Positions 1 through 10,183 are shown, numbered from the stretch's first letter. The stretch: 64,000 nucleotides of DNA from Nostoc sp. FACHB-280 (GCF_014697615.1 NZ_JACJSD010000007.1:62001-126000); one strand, 5' to 3'. Numbers and translations are program-made. The notes: a model not told the origin generated them from the sequence alone.

Positions 1-265
1 CAAGAAGTACGAAGGTGAAATTGGTGCTAGTGAAATCGCCAAAGTAGTTACTGGTGGTAAGACTTACTACGCTTACAGCTTTAAGTCGACTGCATCTGGT
101 ATTACCGCTTCTGATGACGGTGTATCTTACAGTGCTATTTACACTTGGCAAACACCAGGCTATGTTTCTTCCACTTCCGTACCAGAACCTTCAGTAGTAT
201 TGGGTATGTTGGGTGTGGCTGGAATCGTTGCTACACAACGCAAGTTAAAGAAAGTTTCCGGTTGA
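1..265 (+). CDS. PEP-CTERM sorting-domain protein (C-terminal part, 5' end outside window)
   Basis: Frame 2 is open from the window edge to TGA at 263-265. The last 28 residues have the PEP-CTERM layout: a VPEP motif, a short hydrophobic segment (VVLGMLGVAGIVA) and a basic tail (TQRKLKKVSG). Such tails target exported proteins to the exosortase (EpsH) pathway for membrane anchoring and processing. The visible upstream part is rich in Gly, Ser, Thr and Tyr, as is common in secreted low-complexity proteins; no other domain is recognisable. The start codon and the signal peptide lie to the left of the window. A hairpin with a T-run follows about 30 bp after the stop. Confidence in the sorting signal is high; the function of the protein is unknown. 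Confidence 0.85.
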   Translation, partial: KKYEGEIGASEIAKVVTGGKTYYAYSFKSTASGITASDDGVSYSAIYTWQTPGYVSSTSVPEPSVVLGMLGVAGIVATQRKLKKVSG

Positions 266-294
266 GACTCCGGTTTCCATTCCAAATAATCACC

Positions 295-321
295 AAAGGA
301 GCAACTATGCTCCTTTTTTTT
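295..321 (+). terminator. Rho-independent terminator after the PEP-CTERM gene
   Basis: AAAGGAGC (295-302) pairs with GCTCCTTTT (309-317) around a 6-nt loop and runs into a T-tract. It lies 30 bp past the stop at 265. Confidence 0.8.
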
Positions 322-662
322 ATGAAATCTTTATACCTTTCCTGTGGAATTACTGTTGTATATATCACTGTAATAAGCCATTTATGTAAGTACATATACA
401 TGACTGGAAACAAATTCACAATCAAGTTCTATAATAGAAATATCAAGATTTGTTAAGTAAATATTAATTTTTTATTAAAATAATTAAATAAATCATAATG
501 ATATTATTTAGTAAATACTAAGATAAAAGCTAACTTTTATTGACTATTTTTTGATATAGAGAAATAGTATAAATAGATTTTTATTAATTTAATAGTTCGC
601 CTAACAACATATTTTTTATTCAATTTCGAGCCTGGAATGTATATCTTCAATTCTATTTTGTA
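322..662. other. AT-rich intergenic region
   Basis: This stretch follows the terminator and precedes the receiver gene. It is very AT-rich, with many short A/T runs and no convincing coding potential. The two short ORFs overlapping it begin inside the PEP-CTERM gene or lie on the opposite strand without a recognisable product. It probably holds the promoter of the gene at 663, but I could not define -10/-35 boxes with confidence. Confidence 0.5.
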
Positions 663-1085
663 ATGACAGTAAACTTACTCACCATTAATCAGCAAGTGCA
701 TCTCAATCAATTAAAAAGAGTCTTATTAATTGAAGATAACCATGTAAACCGGATGTTGCTGAGTGACTATCTAGGTTACTGTGGATATGATGTCAAAAGT
801 TTGTCAAATGGTACAGCGTTATTTTCAACGGTCAACACATTTCAGCCCGATTTAGTGTTACTAGATTTAAAATTACCTGATATTGATGGCTATTGGCTGT
901 TAGAACAAATCCAACAACATCCATACGTATCTAAAATACCTGTGATTGTGATTTCAGCCTTTGCTTTTAAAGCAGATCAAGAACGAGCTATACATTTAGG
1001 CGCACGTCGTTATCTTGTCAAACCAATTAATCTCAACGCTTTGATGATGACCATTGAAGAAGAGTTGGCTTGTCACTGTATTTAA
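663..1085 (+). CDS. Single-domain response regulator (CheY-like receiver)
   Basis: A 140-residue protein consisting of one receiver domain preceded by about 18 residues. The acidic pair E24-D25, phospho-acceptor D68 (VLLDLKLPD), S98 and K120 (YLVKPI) are all in place, so it should be phosphorylatable by a histidine kinase. No output domain follows, so it probably acts by protein-protein contact or in a phosphorelay, as many stand-alone receivers do. The next gene downstream begins with what looks like the first strand of another receiver, so the two may share an origin. The partner kinase cannot be named from sequence. Confidence 0.9.
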   Translation: MTVNLLTINQQVHLNQLKRVLLIEDNHVNRMLLSDYLGYCGYDVKSLSNGTALFSTVNTFQPDLVLLDLKLPDIDGYWLLEQIQQHPYVSKIPVIVISAFAFKADQERAIHLGARRYLVKPINLNALMMTIEEELACHCI

Positions 1086-1317
1086 AATTAACATTTTGAT
1101 TTTTATACCAACTTTATCAGAATTAGTACTCGATAAATCTTATAAAGACAGATTTTTGAAATACACGTAGTGGCGTAGTAACGCTAAAATATGGCGTTGA
1201 AGAATTTCCAAATTCAAAACGGATTATTCGAGATATTGATTATCATAGAATTATTCACCTTCAGATTCAGTTAACAATTCCCACAATATCGGAACTTAGC
1301 AAATAGGTAGTCTTAAC

Positions 1318-2283
1318 ATGCTGACGCACAAAATCCTAGTTGCTGAGGATGAAAATTTCTTTATTAACGAGAAAATGCAGAAACAACAGCAACCAATGGT
1401 GGCAATGATTAACAGTATGCAACATGCTGTAGTTGTCACGGATACTGATGGTTGCATTCAATTTATGAATTCAATGGCGGAAATGCTGACAGGTTGGCAG
1501 CTAAAAGAAGCACAGGGAAAAAATGTAGCAGAAGTTGTGAAACTAATTGACAAAGATATAGAAGAAGCAATTGAAAATTTAGCTACACAAATAATATTTA
1601 CAGGAACAATTGTATATTTACCAGATAACTGTGTATTAATTAATAAACATGGGAGAGAAATATTCGTTGGAGATTATGCTGCACCGATTCGTGATAGTAG
1701 TAATAATATTACTGGTACAGTATTAGTTCTTCAAGAAGTCACCCAACGCAAAATTATGGAGTCACGACTGCTTCAGAATGCGTTTTATGATGGATTGACA
1801 GCATTACCAAATCGAGCTTTATTTTTAGATCGATTAAAACAAGCGGTAGAAAGAAGTAAACGCCGGATAGATTACCGTTTTGGCATTTTATTTTTAGATT
1901 TAGATGGCTTTGAGGAATTGAACGATCGCTATGGTCATACGATGGGCGATGATTTATTAATAGCGATCGCTCGCAGGTTAGAATCGTGCCTACGCAGTGG
2001 TGATACAGTCGGCAGGTTTAGCGGTGATAAGTTTGCCGTGCTGCTCGAAGATATTAAAGATATCAACGATGCCATTAACGTCGCTAAACGTATTCAAGAC
2101 ACTTTAGGCTTACCCTTAACTCTGAATGGCAATTTAATTTCGACTACAGCCAGTATCGGTATTACGATCAATCAAGGTGGTAGCGATAAACCAGAAAACT
2201 TACTGCAAAATGCCGATGCAGCAATGTACGCTGCCAAGCAACAAGGAAAAGCGCGTTATGCAGTATTTAAGACTGGGGAGTAG
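1318..2283 (+). CDS. PAS-GGDEF protein with degenerate active site and vestigial receiver start
   Basis: A 321-residue protein. Residues 1-12 (MLTHKILVAEDE) resemble the first beta strand and acidic pocket of a receiver, but the rest of that domain is missing. A PAS domain occupies roughly residues 24-145 and a GGDEF domain roughly 155-318. The signature is SGDKF (235-239) instead of GGDEF, with Lys replacing the Glu normally needed for metal binding and catalysis. The RxxD inhibitory site is kept exactly five residues upstream (RSGD, 226-229). Known families with this pattern are often catalytically dead and can bind c-di-GMP as receptors, which is my inference here. No EAL domain is present. 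ATG at 1318 is the only plausible start. Confidence 0.88.
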   Translation: MLTHKILVAEDENFFINEKMQKQQQPMVAMINSMQHAVVVTDTDGCIQFMNSMAEMLTGWQLKEAQGKNVAEVVKLIDKDIEEAIENLATQIIFTGTIVYLPDNCVLINKHGREIFVGDYAAPIRDSSNNITGTVLVLQEVTQRKIMESRLLQNAFYDGLTALPNRALFLDRLKQAVERSKRRIDYRFGILFLDLDGFEELNDRYGHTMGDDLLIAIARRLESCLRSGDTVGRFSGDKFAVLLEDIKDINDAINVAKRIQDTLGLPLTLNGNLISTTASIGITINQGGSDKPENLLQNADAAMYAAKQQGKARYAVFKTGE

Positions 2284-2305
2284 GGAATAGGAAGAAATTT
2301 AACAA

Positions 2306-2333
2306 TACAAAAAAAGGTGGTAAATTACCACCT
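2306..2333 (-). terminator. Terminator of dxs
   Basis: A perfect 9-bp stem (AGGTGGTAA/TTACCACCT, 2315-2333) with a 1-base centre. Read on the minus strand it is followed by seven T residues, 31 bp beyond the dxs stop. It also separates dxs from the convergent PAS-GGDEF gene. Confidence 0.8.
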
Positions 2334-2363
2334 AAATCAATTAATGAAGATCACACAGCAGAT

Positions 2364-4271
2364 TTAAACTACAGTAGATACTTGCTTCTGGAAGTAAGCC
2401 TGCATCACTCTTTCGGCAATTTGACGACTAGTTAAACCTAATTCTGCCTTAGATTCTTCTGGGGTAGCGTGTTCCACCAAGACATCTGGGATACCAATAC
2501 GCTTGACTGGGACAACAATATCAGCATCGAGTAAAGCTTCAGCGACAGCAGAACCAAAACCACCCGTGATGCAACCTTCTTCTAGGGTGACAACGCGACC
2601 AATTTTCTTAGCCAAGGGTAAGATTAATTCTGTATCTAATGGCTTAACAAACCGCGCATTAATGACTGTAGCTTCAATACCATGTTCGCTGAGAATTTCT
2701 GCCGCTTGCATACTGGGATAAACCATTGTGCCGTAGCCAACGATTAACACATCATCACCATTGCGGAGAATTTCACCCTTACCAATTTCCAAAGGTTCCC
2801 AACCTTCTTCCATTAAGGGTACACCGTAACCATTGCCACGGGGGAAGCGCATAGCGATCGCACTGCTGGTATGATTAATGCCAGTCACAATCATCCGTTG
2901 TAATTCGGCTTCATCCTTGGGTGCCATTAACACGATGTTAGGAATGCAGCGCAAATAAGCAATATCATACATTCCTTGGTGAGTAGGGCCATCAGCACCT
3001 ACAATACCCGCTCTGTCTAAACAGAAGAACACAGGCAAGTTTTGAATACAAACATCGTGAATAATTTGGTCGTAAGCCCTTTGTAAGAAGGTTGAATAAA
3101 TAGCCGCCACCGGACGCATACCTTCAGAAGCTAAACCCGCCGCTAAAGTTACAGCATGTTGTTCGGCAATACCCACATCTATATATTGATTAGGTAGTTT
3201 AGCTTGCAGTTTGTCTAAACCTGTACCTGTGGCCATTGCGGCTGTAATACCGATAATTTTCGGGTTTTGTTCAGCTAATTTAACTAAGGTATGGGCAAAG
3301 ACTTTAGCATAAGCCGGGGGTTTGGGTTTGCTAGAAGGAATAGCTTTGCCGGTTGCCAAGTTAAAGGGGTTTTGGGCATGGTAGCCTACTTGGTCTTGTT
3401 CCGCCAGTTCATAGCCTTTACCTTTGGTGGTGACTACATGAACTAAAACTGGCCCTTGTATTTGATGCGCTTGTTGGAAAGTTGCAATCAGTTCTTCTAA
3501 GTTGTGTCCATCAACTGGCCCCATGTAGGTAAAGCCGAGTTCTTCAAACACTGCCCCTACTTTGGGAACAGCCAACCGCTTCATTCCTTCTTTAATGCGT
3601 CCCAACTCTGGAGACAAAGATTCACCCACGAAAGGAATTTGCTTGAATTGTTCCTCAAAATTATCTTTAATGAATTGGACGGGCGGACTCAGGCGCATTT
3701 TGTTGAGGTAACGAGGAATTGCACCGACGTTGGGAGAGATGGACATCTCATTGTCGTTCAGTACTACCAGTAAGTTGGTTTTCGGCAAATGTCCAGCATG
3801 GTTAATGGCTTCTAACGCCATCCCACCAGTTAAAGCACCATCACCAATAACAGCAACCGCTTTAAATTTTTCACCTTTTAAATCTCTAGCTAATGCCATA
3901 CCCAAGGCGGCGGAGATACTTGTAGAAGCGTGACCGGCACCAAAGTGGTCAAACTTGCTTTCGCAACGTTTGAGATAACCAGCAACTCCGTCTTTTTGTC
4001 TGAGGGTATGGAAGTTACTATAACGTCCTGTAATCAATTTGTGAGGATAAGCTTGGTGTCCCACATCCCAAATAACTTTATCCTGATCTAAATCTAATGT
4101 TTGGTAAAGCCCTAGAGTTAACTCTACAACACCCAAACCTGGCCCTAAATGACCGCCTGTTGCTGCTACTGTTTGCAGGTGTTTATCTCGAATTTGGCGA
4201 GCAATTTGTTGCAGTTGCCGGATAGATAAACCGTGCAACTGATTAGGATGGGTGATTTCGCTCAGATGCAT
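2364..4271 (-). CDS. dxs: 1-deoxy-D-xylulose-5-phosphate synthase
   Basis: A full-length 635-residue thiamine-diphosphate enzyme. It condenses pyruvate and glyceraldehyde-3-phosphate to DXP, the first step of the MEP isoprenoid pathway that feeds carotenoids, the phytyl chain of chlorophyll and quinones. The N-terminal ThDP-binding signature [15 protein letters not shown], the central pyrimidine-binding region ([16 protein letters not shown]) and the C-terminal transketolase-like domain are all present. Starts [15 protein letters not shown], as in other cyanobacterial Dxs. It is transcribed alone; an intrinsic terminator lies just downstream. Nothing unusual was seen. Confidence 0.98.
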   Translation of the reverse strand: MHLSEITHPNQLHGLSIRQLQQIARQIRDKHLQTVAATGGHLGPGLGVVELTLGLYQTLDLDQDKVIWDVGHQAYPHKLITGRYSNFHTLRQKDGVAGYLKRCESKFDHFGAGHASTSISAALGMALARDLKGEKFKAVAVIGDGALTGGMALEAINHAGHLPKTNLLVVLNDNEMSISPNVGAIPRYLNKMRLSPPVQFIKDNFEEQFKQIPFVGESLSPELGRIKEGMKRLAVPKVGAVFEELGFTYMGPVDGHNLEELIATFQQAHQIQGPVLVHVVTTKGKGYELAEQDQVGYHAQNPFNLATGKAIPSSKPKPPAYAKVFAHTLVKLAEQNPKIIGITAAMATGTGLDKLQAKLPNQYIDVGIAEQHAVTLAAGLASEGMRPVAAIYSTFLQRAYDQIIHDVCIQNLPVFFCLDRAGIVGADGPTHQGMYDIAYLRCIPNIVLMAPKDEAELQRMIVTGINHTSSAIAMRFPRGNGYGVPLMEEGWEPLEIGKGEILRNGDDVLIVGYGTMVYPSMQAAEILSEHGIEATVINARFVKPLDTELILPLAKKIGRVVTLEEGCITGGFGSAVAEALLDADIVVPVKRIGIPDVLVEHATPEESKAELGLTSRQIAERVMQAYFQKQVSTVV

Positions 4272-4516
4272 ATTATAGGGTTTTCCTCTCTAATTTCTAC
4301 TTCTGGTATTTTGATTTTCCCACGGTCGGGTTGCCCCCATGATGATGAGGCGTTGCAATTCTGTTACATGACCCGTTAAGAATGAGAACTTACGTAATCA
4401 CACACTCTAGTTCGGTATGACGTTAGAAGATAAAAGTCTTTGGTCGTCAAGGTTTGACATTCCTGATACCTGTTGTTTGTGTGAGTTCTCTGAATATGGG
4501 TAAGTTACCTTGATTA

Positions 4517-5206
4517 CTAGGGTGAAACTGTATTATCAGGCACAGTCGGAACTTCTGGTGTATCTGGTAGTTTTTGTTGCCGTTGCAAGTATTTACTTAA
4601 CACGTAAGCCATATCTCCACGATTCATGGGTTGCAATGGGGAAAGATTGCCAAGGCTATCTGTTTTGACAAATCCTTCTGAGACTACAGTAGCGATCGCT
4701 CTTCGCGCCCATGTCGGAATTGATTTAGCATCAGGATGGGAGGCTAAAATCTCATTCACCGAATCATCATCAAATTGAAAGACACCGTAAGCTTGGGCAA
4801 ATATCGCTAATGCTTCTGCTCTGGTAACTCTTTGGTTAGGAAAAAACAAATTCCCCCGATAGCCTTTCATAATGTCTGTTTTTAAGACTATCTGAATATC
4901 GTTAAATGCGCGATTAGAAGCCGGGACATCTGCAATCACAACATTTTCTTGATTTACAGCTTGTCGTTTATCTAGCCGAAAGACTTTCACCATAATTGAG
5001 GCTAATTCTGCCCGACTGAGGAATCTTTCGGGATAAAAATTACCATCTGGCGAATTGGTCATCCATTTGGCGGCAATTACCTGTTGAATAGAATCTGAGC
5101 TTGTCGCAGAAGGTGTTTCTGTTGATTGTGCCTGAACATTTACCGGAAAACTTTGAAGTAGCACAACTAAAGAAATTGTACTAAAGTACTTGCTGATATT
5201 TCTCAT
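4517..5206 (-). CDS. Exported S-layer homology (SLH) domain protein
   Basis: 229 residues from ATG at 5206, which has GGAG eight bases upstream; a GTG two codons earlier is too close to that ribosome site. An N-terminal Sec signal (ISTISLVVLLQSFPVNVQAQ) precedes three SLH-like repeats. The clearest ones contain NFYPERFLSRAELASIMVKVF and NLFFPNQRVTRAEALAIFAQAY. A Pro-rich tail ends the protein. SLH modules attach proteins to peptidoglycan-linked polymer or anchor outer-membrane porins. Here there is no porin barrel, so it may be a periplasmic or wall-bound accessory protein. Confidence 0.85.
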   Translation of the reverse strand: MRNISKYFSTISLVVLLQSFPVNVQAQSTETPSATSSDSIQQVIAAKWMTNSPDGNFYPERFLSRAELASIMVKVFRLDKRQAVNQENVVIADVPASNRAFNDIQIVLKTDIMKGYRGNLFFPNQRVTRAEALAIFAQAYGVFQFDDDSVNEILASHPDAKSIPTWARRAIATVVSEGFVKTDSLGNLSPLQPMNRGDMAYVLSKYLQRQQKLPDTPEVPTVPDNTVSP

Positions 5207-5353
5207 TTCCACGGCTCCGTACAGGATTTGTACTGATACATACTGAATGCTGTTTGTTGAGAATTGTAACTAGCGAATAAATATTTTGTAACACATCCAT
5301 TCTCTTGTGCTGTTTGGCCGATAGATTGAAATCAGATCACAAGGACTAGGAAA

Positions 5354-6205
5354 ATGCCGCAGAAAGTTCAGCAGCATCATAGACTAGGTACGGAAGTTTT
5401 ACCAGGTTGCAACCTGACGCAACTCACAACCCAACAAATACAAGAATTTAAACAATCTCTGTGGGCGAATGGTGTAGTTGTTCTGAGAAAGCAACATTTA
5501 ACAGCCTCACAATTGCAGGAATTTGCCAACAGAGCTTTTGGGGAATCAGGTTTTAAGTATCCACCTCAACCGCTAGACCCAGATATTGACCCAAATTTAC
5601 AAAGCCCTGGTGTTGGTATTTTAGGAAATCCCAAAACAAATTCTCCCGAAATTCTGGGGAAATTTGCTTGGCAATGGCATCATGACAAAGACCATCTGCC
5701 AAGAACAACAGGTTTAGATATGAATTCTTTGTATGTGGTGATGTTGTATGGTGTAGAAATACCAGCACAAGGACTTGATGGTCAACCCCACACCACTGAA
5801 TTCCTTGATATGGTGGAAGCTTATCAAAATCTTGAGCCTGAATATCAGCGACAACTAGAGCAAATGTCAATGTATCATCTGCCACCAGCCTCTAAGTTAG
5901 GGGCAGAGGTGCCGATGAAAAAACATCCTATTGTGTCAACTCATAAAGTCACTGGGCAGAAAGGTTTATATTTGGGTTCAGATACTTCCATACTGCTGGG
6001 AATGGAAGATGAATTGAGTTTAGCAAAGCAGTTTTGGCATGAACTCTTTCAACGGATTTTAGAAGGTACGCCAGTTTATGCTCATGTTTGGCAGCCTGGA
6101 GATTTGGTTTTTTGGGATAACTCCCAAGTCATGCACGCAGGTGTTCCTTATGATGCGAGTAAGTACAAGCGTGTGGCATTGCGTGTAGGAGCAGTGGATA
6201 GGTGA
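5354..6205 (+). CDS. TauD/TfdA-family Fe(II)/2-oxoglutarate-dependent dioxygenase
   Basis: 283 residues matching the TauD/TfdA fold. The iron-binding HxD facial triad is visible as WHHDKDH at about residues 112-118 and as the distal His in QVMHAGVPYD near the C-terminus. The 2-oxoglutarate-binding Arg is in KYKRVALRVG. The family oxidises taurine, herbicides, carnitine precursors and many secondary metabolites; the substrate cannot be read from sequence. AAGGA lies 9 bp before ATG. It stands alone between divergent or convergent unrelated genes, so context does not narrow the role. Confidence 0.87.
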   Translation: MPQKVQQHHRLGTEVLPGCNLTQLTTQQIQEFKQSLWANGVVVLRKQHLTASQLQEFANRAFGESGFKYPPQPLDPDIDPNLQSPGVGILGNPKTNSPEILGKFAWQWHHDKDHLPRTTGLDMNSLYVVMLYGVEIPAQGLDGQPHTTEFLDMVEAYQNLEPEYQRQLEQMSMYHLPPASKLGAEVPMKKHPIVSTHKVTGQKGLYLGSDTSILLGMEDELSLAKQFWHELFQRILEGTPVYAHVWQPGDLVFWDNSQVMHAGVPYDASKYKRVALRVGAVDR

Positions 6206-6305
6206 CAGAAGAGGATTTTGCTGTGTTTGCAATGCCTCAGTAGTTGAAATCAATGAGATTCAACCACAGAAGTTGCTAGTGGATTGCCTATTTGTCAATT
6301 CTTTT

Positions 6306-7262
6306 TTATCTTTGCCAGTCACCCAACTGGGTAGCGAGAAAATAACGTACATGCTCCACAAATGTTAGCCCTTGTTGTCTAGTTCCGTGTCCCATTCCTG
6401 GAACAACATAATAAGCACCATCGGGAAATTTTTGAGCGCAAGCACGAGTATCTTTAATATTAACAATTGGATCATTCGCACCAACTAAAAAACGCACTCT
6501 TCGGGGAAGTTGGACTTGTTGAACATAGTTCATCGGGTTGCATTCCCAAGTATATTTATCTTCATATTTGAGATGTTTAGCTAATTGTAAAAGCTGCACT
6601 ACAGGTTGTAAATCCGGCTGGAATTTTTTTAAGAATATTTCTGCTAAATTACCAAGGGGCGAAGCTGCTAAATCAGGTAAAAAACCATATCCCCAACTTT
6701 TAGCAAATGATGGCAGATCAGCATGACCAATAGTGCCTAGTAGTCTATCTCCCAAGCTATGTGCTGTAAAGCTATATGCAGAGAGCAAGACTCCCATACT
6801 AACTCCAAATAATGCCAATTTTGTCTGACTCAGATTATAGCGATCGCAGCAAAAATCTCGTATCCTAGTAATATCCTGGGCAGTACTGCGAAATATAGAT
6901 AAAAGTAATGCTGTATCAAAGGCAATACCTCTATCAATTAATGGCTTAATTTCGTTCTGCACTACGGCTGTAAATGTACGTACTAAGCTGCGTTCACCCG
7001 CAAAAGGTGTATCAAATAAAGCCACAGCTATACCCATTTGCGTTAATGTCGGCACAATAAAAGCATTCCAACCATAAGGCGCACACATCCCTTGCAAACC
7101 AATTACTAAGGGTGTGTCCTGTGTAGGCTGGTGCTGTGGTAAAAAAACAGCGACAGGAAAACCACTTAATCGTTCATCAATGTCAGCCACACCAGTGTAA
7201 ACATAAGGTTCATAAAACCAGTAGCGATACCCATTTACACCATCAAAATTAATGGTATCCAT
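6306..7262 (-). CDS. Alpha/beta hydrolase
   Basis: About 318 residues. Nucleophile elbow FGVSMGVLLSAY (GxSxG) near the middle, an acidic residue in LVGANDPIVNI and a His in PGMGHGTRQQ form a complete Ser-Asp-His triad. No signal peptide is evident. I prefer ATG at 7262, five bases after the polA stop; an upstream in-frame ATG at 7286 would overlap polA by 19 bp. Either way it is co-directional and nearly contiguous with polA, so the two are probably co-transcribed. Substrate unknown; thioesterases, esterases and dienelactone hydrolases share this fold. Confidence 0.8.
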   Translation of the reverse strand: MDTINFDGVNGYRYWFYEPYVYTGVADIDERLSGFPVAVFLPQHQPTQDTPLVIGLQGMCAPYGWNAFIVPTLTQMGIAVALFDTPFAGERSLVRTFTAVVQNEIKPLIDRGIAFDTALLLSIFRSTAQDITRIRDFCCDRYNLSQTKLALFGVSMGVLLSAYSFTAHSLGDRLLGTIGHADLPSFAKSWGYGFLPDLAASPLGNLAEIFLKKFQPDLQPVVQLLQLAKHLKYEDKYTWECNPMNYVQQVQLPRRVRFLVGANDPIVNIKDTRACAQKFPDGAYYVVPGMGHGTRQQGLTFVEHVRYFLATQLGDWQR

Positions 7263-7267
7263 TGAGT

Positions 7268-10183
7268 TTATTTCGTCTCCATCCAATTTTCTCCGGCGCG
7301 GACTTCTACTAGTAATGGCACAGTTAAAGTTACTGCACCTTCCATGACTGATTTAATTTGTGGTTGCAATTCTTCCCATTCATGGGGCGGAACTTCAAAC
7401 ACTAATTCGTCGTGAACTTGCAATAATAAACGTGCTTGATATTGTTTTAAAATTTCATGCAGTCTCAGCATGGCAATTTTGATAATATCAGCACTAGAGC
7501 CTTGAATTGGTGCGTTGGCAGCAGAACGCAGCAAGCCAGCATCAAAAGCACCTATATTTTTTAATTTACTCAAGTCAATATCTGCGGGATTTGTATTTTT
7601 TAACTTGCGTAAACTGTTGGTTTGGAAATCAAAATAACGCCGCCTACCGAGGATAGTTTCAACATAACCTTGTGCGATCGCTTGTTTTTTCACGCTCTCT
7701 AAATATGCAAATACTTTAGCATAGCGTTCGTTAAATCGTTTAATAAATTCATTGGCAACATTCTTATCTATTCCTGTGGAACGTGAGAATTTCAGCGAAC
7801 CCATACCATAAATTACACCAAAGTTAATTGTCTTGGCTATTCGGCGTTCATCTGCGGAAACATCATCTTTTTCAAATACCAATCTTGCTGTAACTGTGTG
7901 AATATCTTCGTTTTGCTGATATGCTTGCACTAACAATGGTTCTTGGCTCAAATGTGCTAATATTCTCAACTCAATTTGTGAGTAATCAGCAGCGACCATT
8001 AAGTAATTTTTTTCGGGTAAAAATGCTTTGCGAATTTGCCGACTAAAAGCAGTTCTAATTGGGATATTTTGTAAATTTGGATTAGAAGAAGATAACCTAC
8101 CAGTTGATGTGGCGGCTTGGTTAAAATCCGTATGCACACGTTGAGTATCTGCACGCACCAACGCTGGTAAAGCGTCTACATAAGTAGATTTTAATTTAGA
8201 TAATGTGCGATACTCAATTATCGATTCTACAAACCCAGTGTTATCAACTTCTAATAGCTTTTCTAAAGTTGCGGCATCGGTAGAATAACCAGTTTGAATT
8301 TTACGAGAATATTTCGTACTTAACCCTAACTTTTCAAACAAGATTTGGCTCAACTGTTTTGGAGAACCTAAATTAAATTTTTCGCCAGCTATTTCTGTTG
8401 CTTGTGCTTCTAACTTAGCTAAATCTATTTCTAACTGTTGTGAAAGTTCTCGCAGATAAGCAGAATCAATGCTGACACCTGTGTATTCCATCTCTGCGAG
8501 AACGGCTTCTAATGGCTGTTCTACTTCTAGTAATAATTTTGACAAGGCTGGAAATTTATCCAGTTCTTCGCGCAATTTTTCTACTAATTGCCATGTAGCA
8601 TACACTTGGAAACAACAATAATTGGCAACTGATGTAATATCGATATCAGCAATGGTTTTACCTTTAGGAACTAATTCGGCATAATTTTGAATAGATAAAC
8701 CTAAATATCGTAAAGCCAAATCAGTTAAGTTATGGCTAGTATCGGGATTTAAAACATAACTCGCCAGCATTGGGTCAAAGACAATTCCGGCTAAATTAAT
8801 TCCTTGACAGCGAAATACTAGGCGGTCAAATTTACCATTTTGAAATGTTTTCGGATAATTAGCATTTTCTAAAATTGGACGTAGTGCTGCAAGTGCTGTT
8901 TCTGGATGTAAATTTTCACCGTTTTTATGCGCCAGGGGAATATATGCTGATTCATCTGGTTGTGTTCCCCAACAACAACCAATTCCGACTAAAGCTGCAT
9001 CCCGTGGTTCTAAATCGCTGGTTTCTGTGTCCCAAGCCACTGGGTTTGCAGGGTCAGTAAATTGTTGCAATATATTTACTAACTCAGTCAGTTTAGCTTC
9101 ACTATTAATTATCCGTGGCTGAATTTCTGAAACTGGTTGCTGTTGATATGCGGCTGTTTCAGCAGCAGTGAAAAATGATAAATCATCACCATCATCATCT
9201 ATGCTGGATGCTTCTACATTGGCGGGAGTTTCTGTAACTTCACCACCAAATTTCTGTTGAATTTCGTTGATTTTCTTTAAAAAAGTATTGAACTCTAGTT
9301 TTTCTAAAATAGGAGTGAGATTACTTGTGTCAAATCCGGTTAATTGGCAGTTGTCTAAGTTAACTTCTAAAGGTACTTCGGTGACTATTTGTGCTAAATA
9401 TTGCGACTTTTTAGCATCCTCTTGACCTTCAGTAAGTTTTTTTTGGGTTGCGCCTTTAATTTCTGCTATGGCTGCATAAATATTCTCCAAAGAACCATAG
9501 GTATTTAATAGCTGAACTGCCGTTTTTTCACCTATGCCTTTCACCCCAGGAATATTATCTGATTTATCACCACACAAAGCTTTATAATCGACAATTTGTG
9601 TAGGTAATACGCCTAATTTTTCTTTGACTTGTTCTACACTAAATTCTGTGATGCTATTTGTGGCGCGTTTGAGTGCATCAGGACTAAAGTTTAAAACGGT
9701 AATTTCTTTGTCTGGGTCAATGAGTTGAAATAAATCGCGATCGCCTGTTAAAATTTTCACCTTATAACCAGCCGCCGTGGCTTTTTGCGCTAAGGTTCCC
9801 AACACATCATCAGCTTCGTAACCAGGTGCAGTAAAAATCTTCAGGTTCAAGCCTTCGAGTAATTCATGCAGATTTTTTAAATCAGGAACAAAGTCTTCTG
9901 GTGTCCCCGGACGGTCAGCTTTGTATGTATCATCAGCTTCATGGCGGAAAGTCGGTAAACCCAAATCAAATGCAACCGCCATTGCTTTTGGCTGTTGTGT
10001 TGTCATCACTTCCAGCAAAGATTTGAGAAAGCCAAAGCACACACTCGTCGGTATCCCGGTTTTAGTTCGCAGTCCGCCATCTCTTCCTTTGGCGAAAGCG
10101 AAGTAAGAACGAAATGCTAAAGAATGTCCATCAACTAAGATGAATGTGGGGCGTGTTGTAGTTAAAGCAGAATTTTCAGACAT
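7268..10183 (-). CDS. polA: DNA polymerase I
   Basis: 971 residues with three domains in order: 5'-3' exonuclease (from FILVDGHSLAFRSYFA, with GYEADDVLGTLA and GDKSDNIPGVKGIG), a 3'-5' exonuclease-like domain (VAWDTETSDLEPRDAALVGIG) and the polymerase domain (MVAADYSQIELRILAHLS, INFGVIYGMGS, QVHDELVFEV). The proofreading motif DTET retains its acidic residues. It fills gaps and replaces RNA primers during replication and repair. The length is normal for cyanobacteria, with an Asp-rich linker around residue 325. The hydrolase gene directly follows. No frameshift was seen. Confidence 0.98.
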   Translation of the reverse strand: MSENSALTTTRPTFILVDGHSLAFRSYFAFAKGRDGGLRTKTGIPTSVCFGFLKSLLEVMTTQQPKAMAVAFDLGLPTFRHEADDTYKADRPGTPEDFVPDLKNLHELLEGLNLKIFTAPGYEADDVLGTLAQKATAAGYKVKILTGDRDLFQLIDPDKEITVLNFSPDALKRATNSITEFSVEQVKEKLGVLPTQIVDYKALCGDKSDNIPGVKGIGEKTAVQLLNTYGSLENIYAAIAEIKGATQKKLTEGQEDAKKSQYLAQIVTEVPLEVNLDNCQLTGFDTSNLTPILEKLEFNTFLKKINEIQQKFGGEVTETPANVEASSIDDDGDDLSFFTAAETAAYQQQPVSEIQPRIINSEAKLTELVNILQQFTDPANPVAWDTETSDLEPRDAALVGIGCCWGTQPDESAYIPLAHKNGENLHPETALAALRPILENANYPKTFQNGKFDRLVFRCQGINLAGIVFDPMLASYVLNPDTSHNLTDLALRYLGLSIQNYAELVPKGKTIADIDITSVANYCCFQVYATWQLVEKLREELDKFPALSKLLLEVEQPLEAVLAEMEYTGVSIDSAYLRELSQQLEIDLAKLEAQATEIAGEKFNLGSPKQLSQILFEKLGLSTKYSRKIQTGYSTDAATLEKLLEVDNTGFVESIIEYRTLSKLKSTYVDALPALVRADTQRVHTDFNQAATSTGRLSSSNPNLQNIPIRTAFSRQIRKAFLPEKNYLMVAADYSQIELRILAHLSQEPLLVQAYQQNEDIHTVTARLVFEKDDVSADERRIAKTINFGVIYGMGSLKFSRSTGIDKNVANEFIKRFNERYAKVFAYLESVKKQAIAQGYVETILGRRRYFDFQTNSLRKLKNTNPADIDLSKLKNIGAFDAGLLRSAANAPIQGSSADIIKIAMLRLHEILKQYQARLLLQVHDELVFEVPPHEWEELQPQIKSVMEGAVTLTVPLLVEVRAGENWMETK

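Noticed and set aside
145-456. 103-residue plus-strand ORF
   Set aside because: Starts inside the PEP-CTERM gene in another frame and runs across its terminator; no homology-like features.
1960-1980. GCGATCGC palindromes here and at dozens of other places
   Set aside because: HIP1 octamer, ordinary for this group; not a specific regulatory site.
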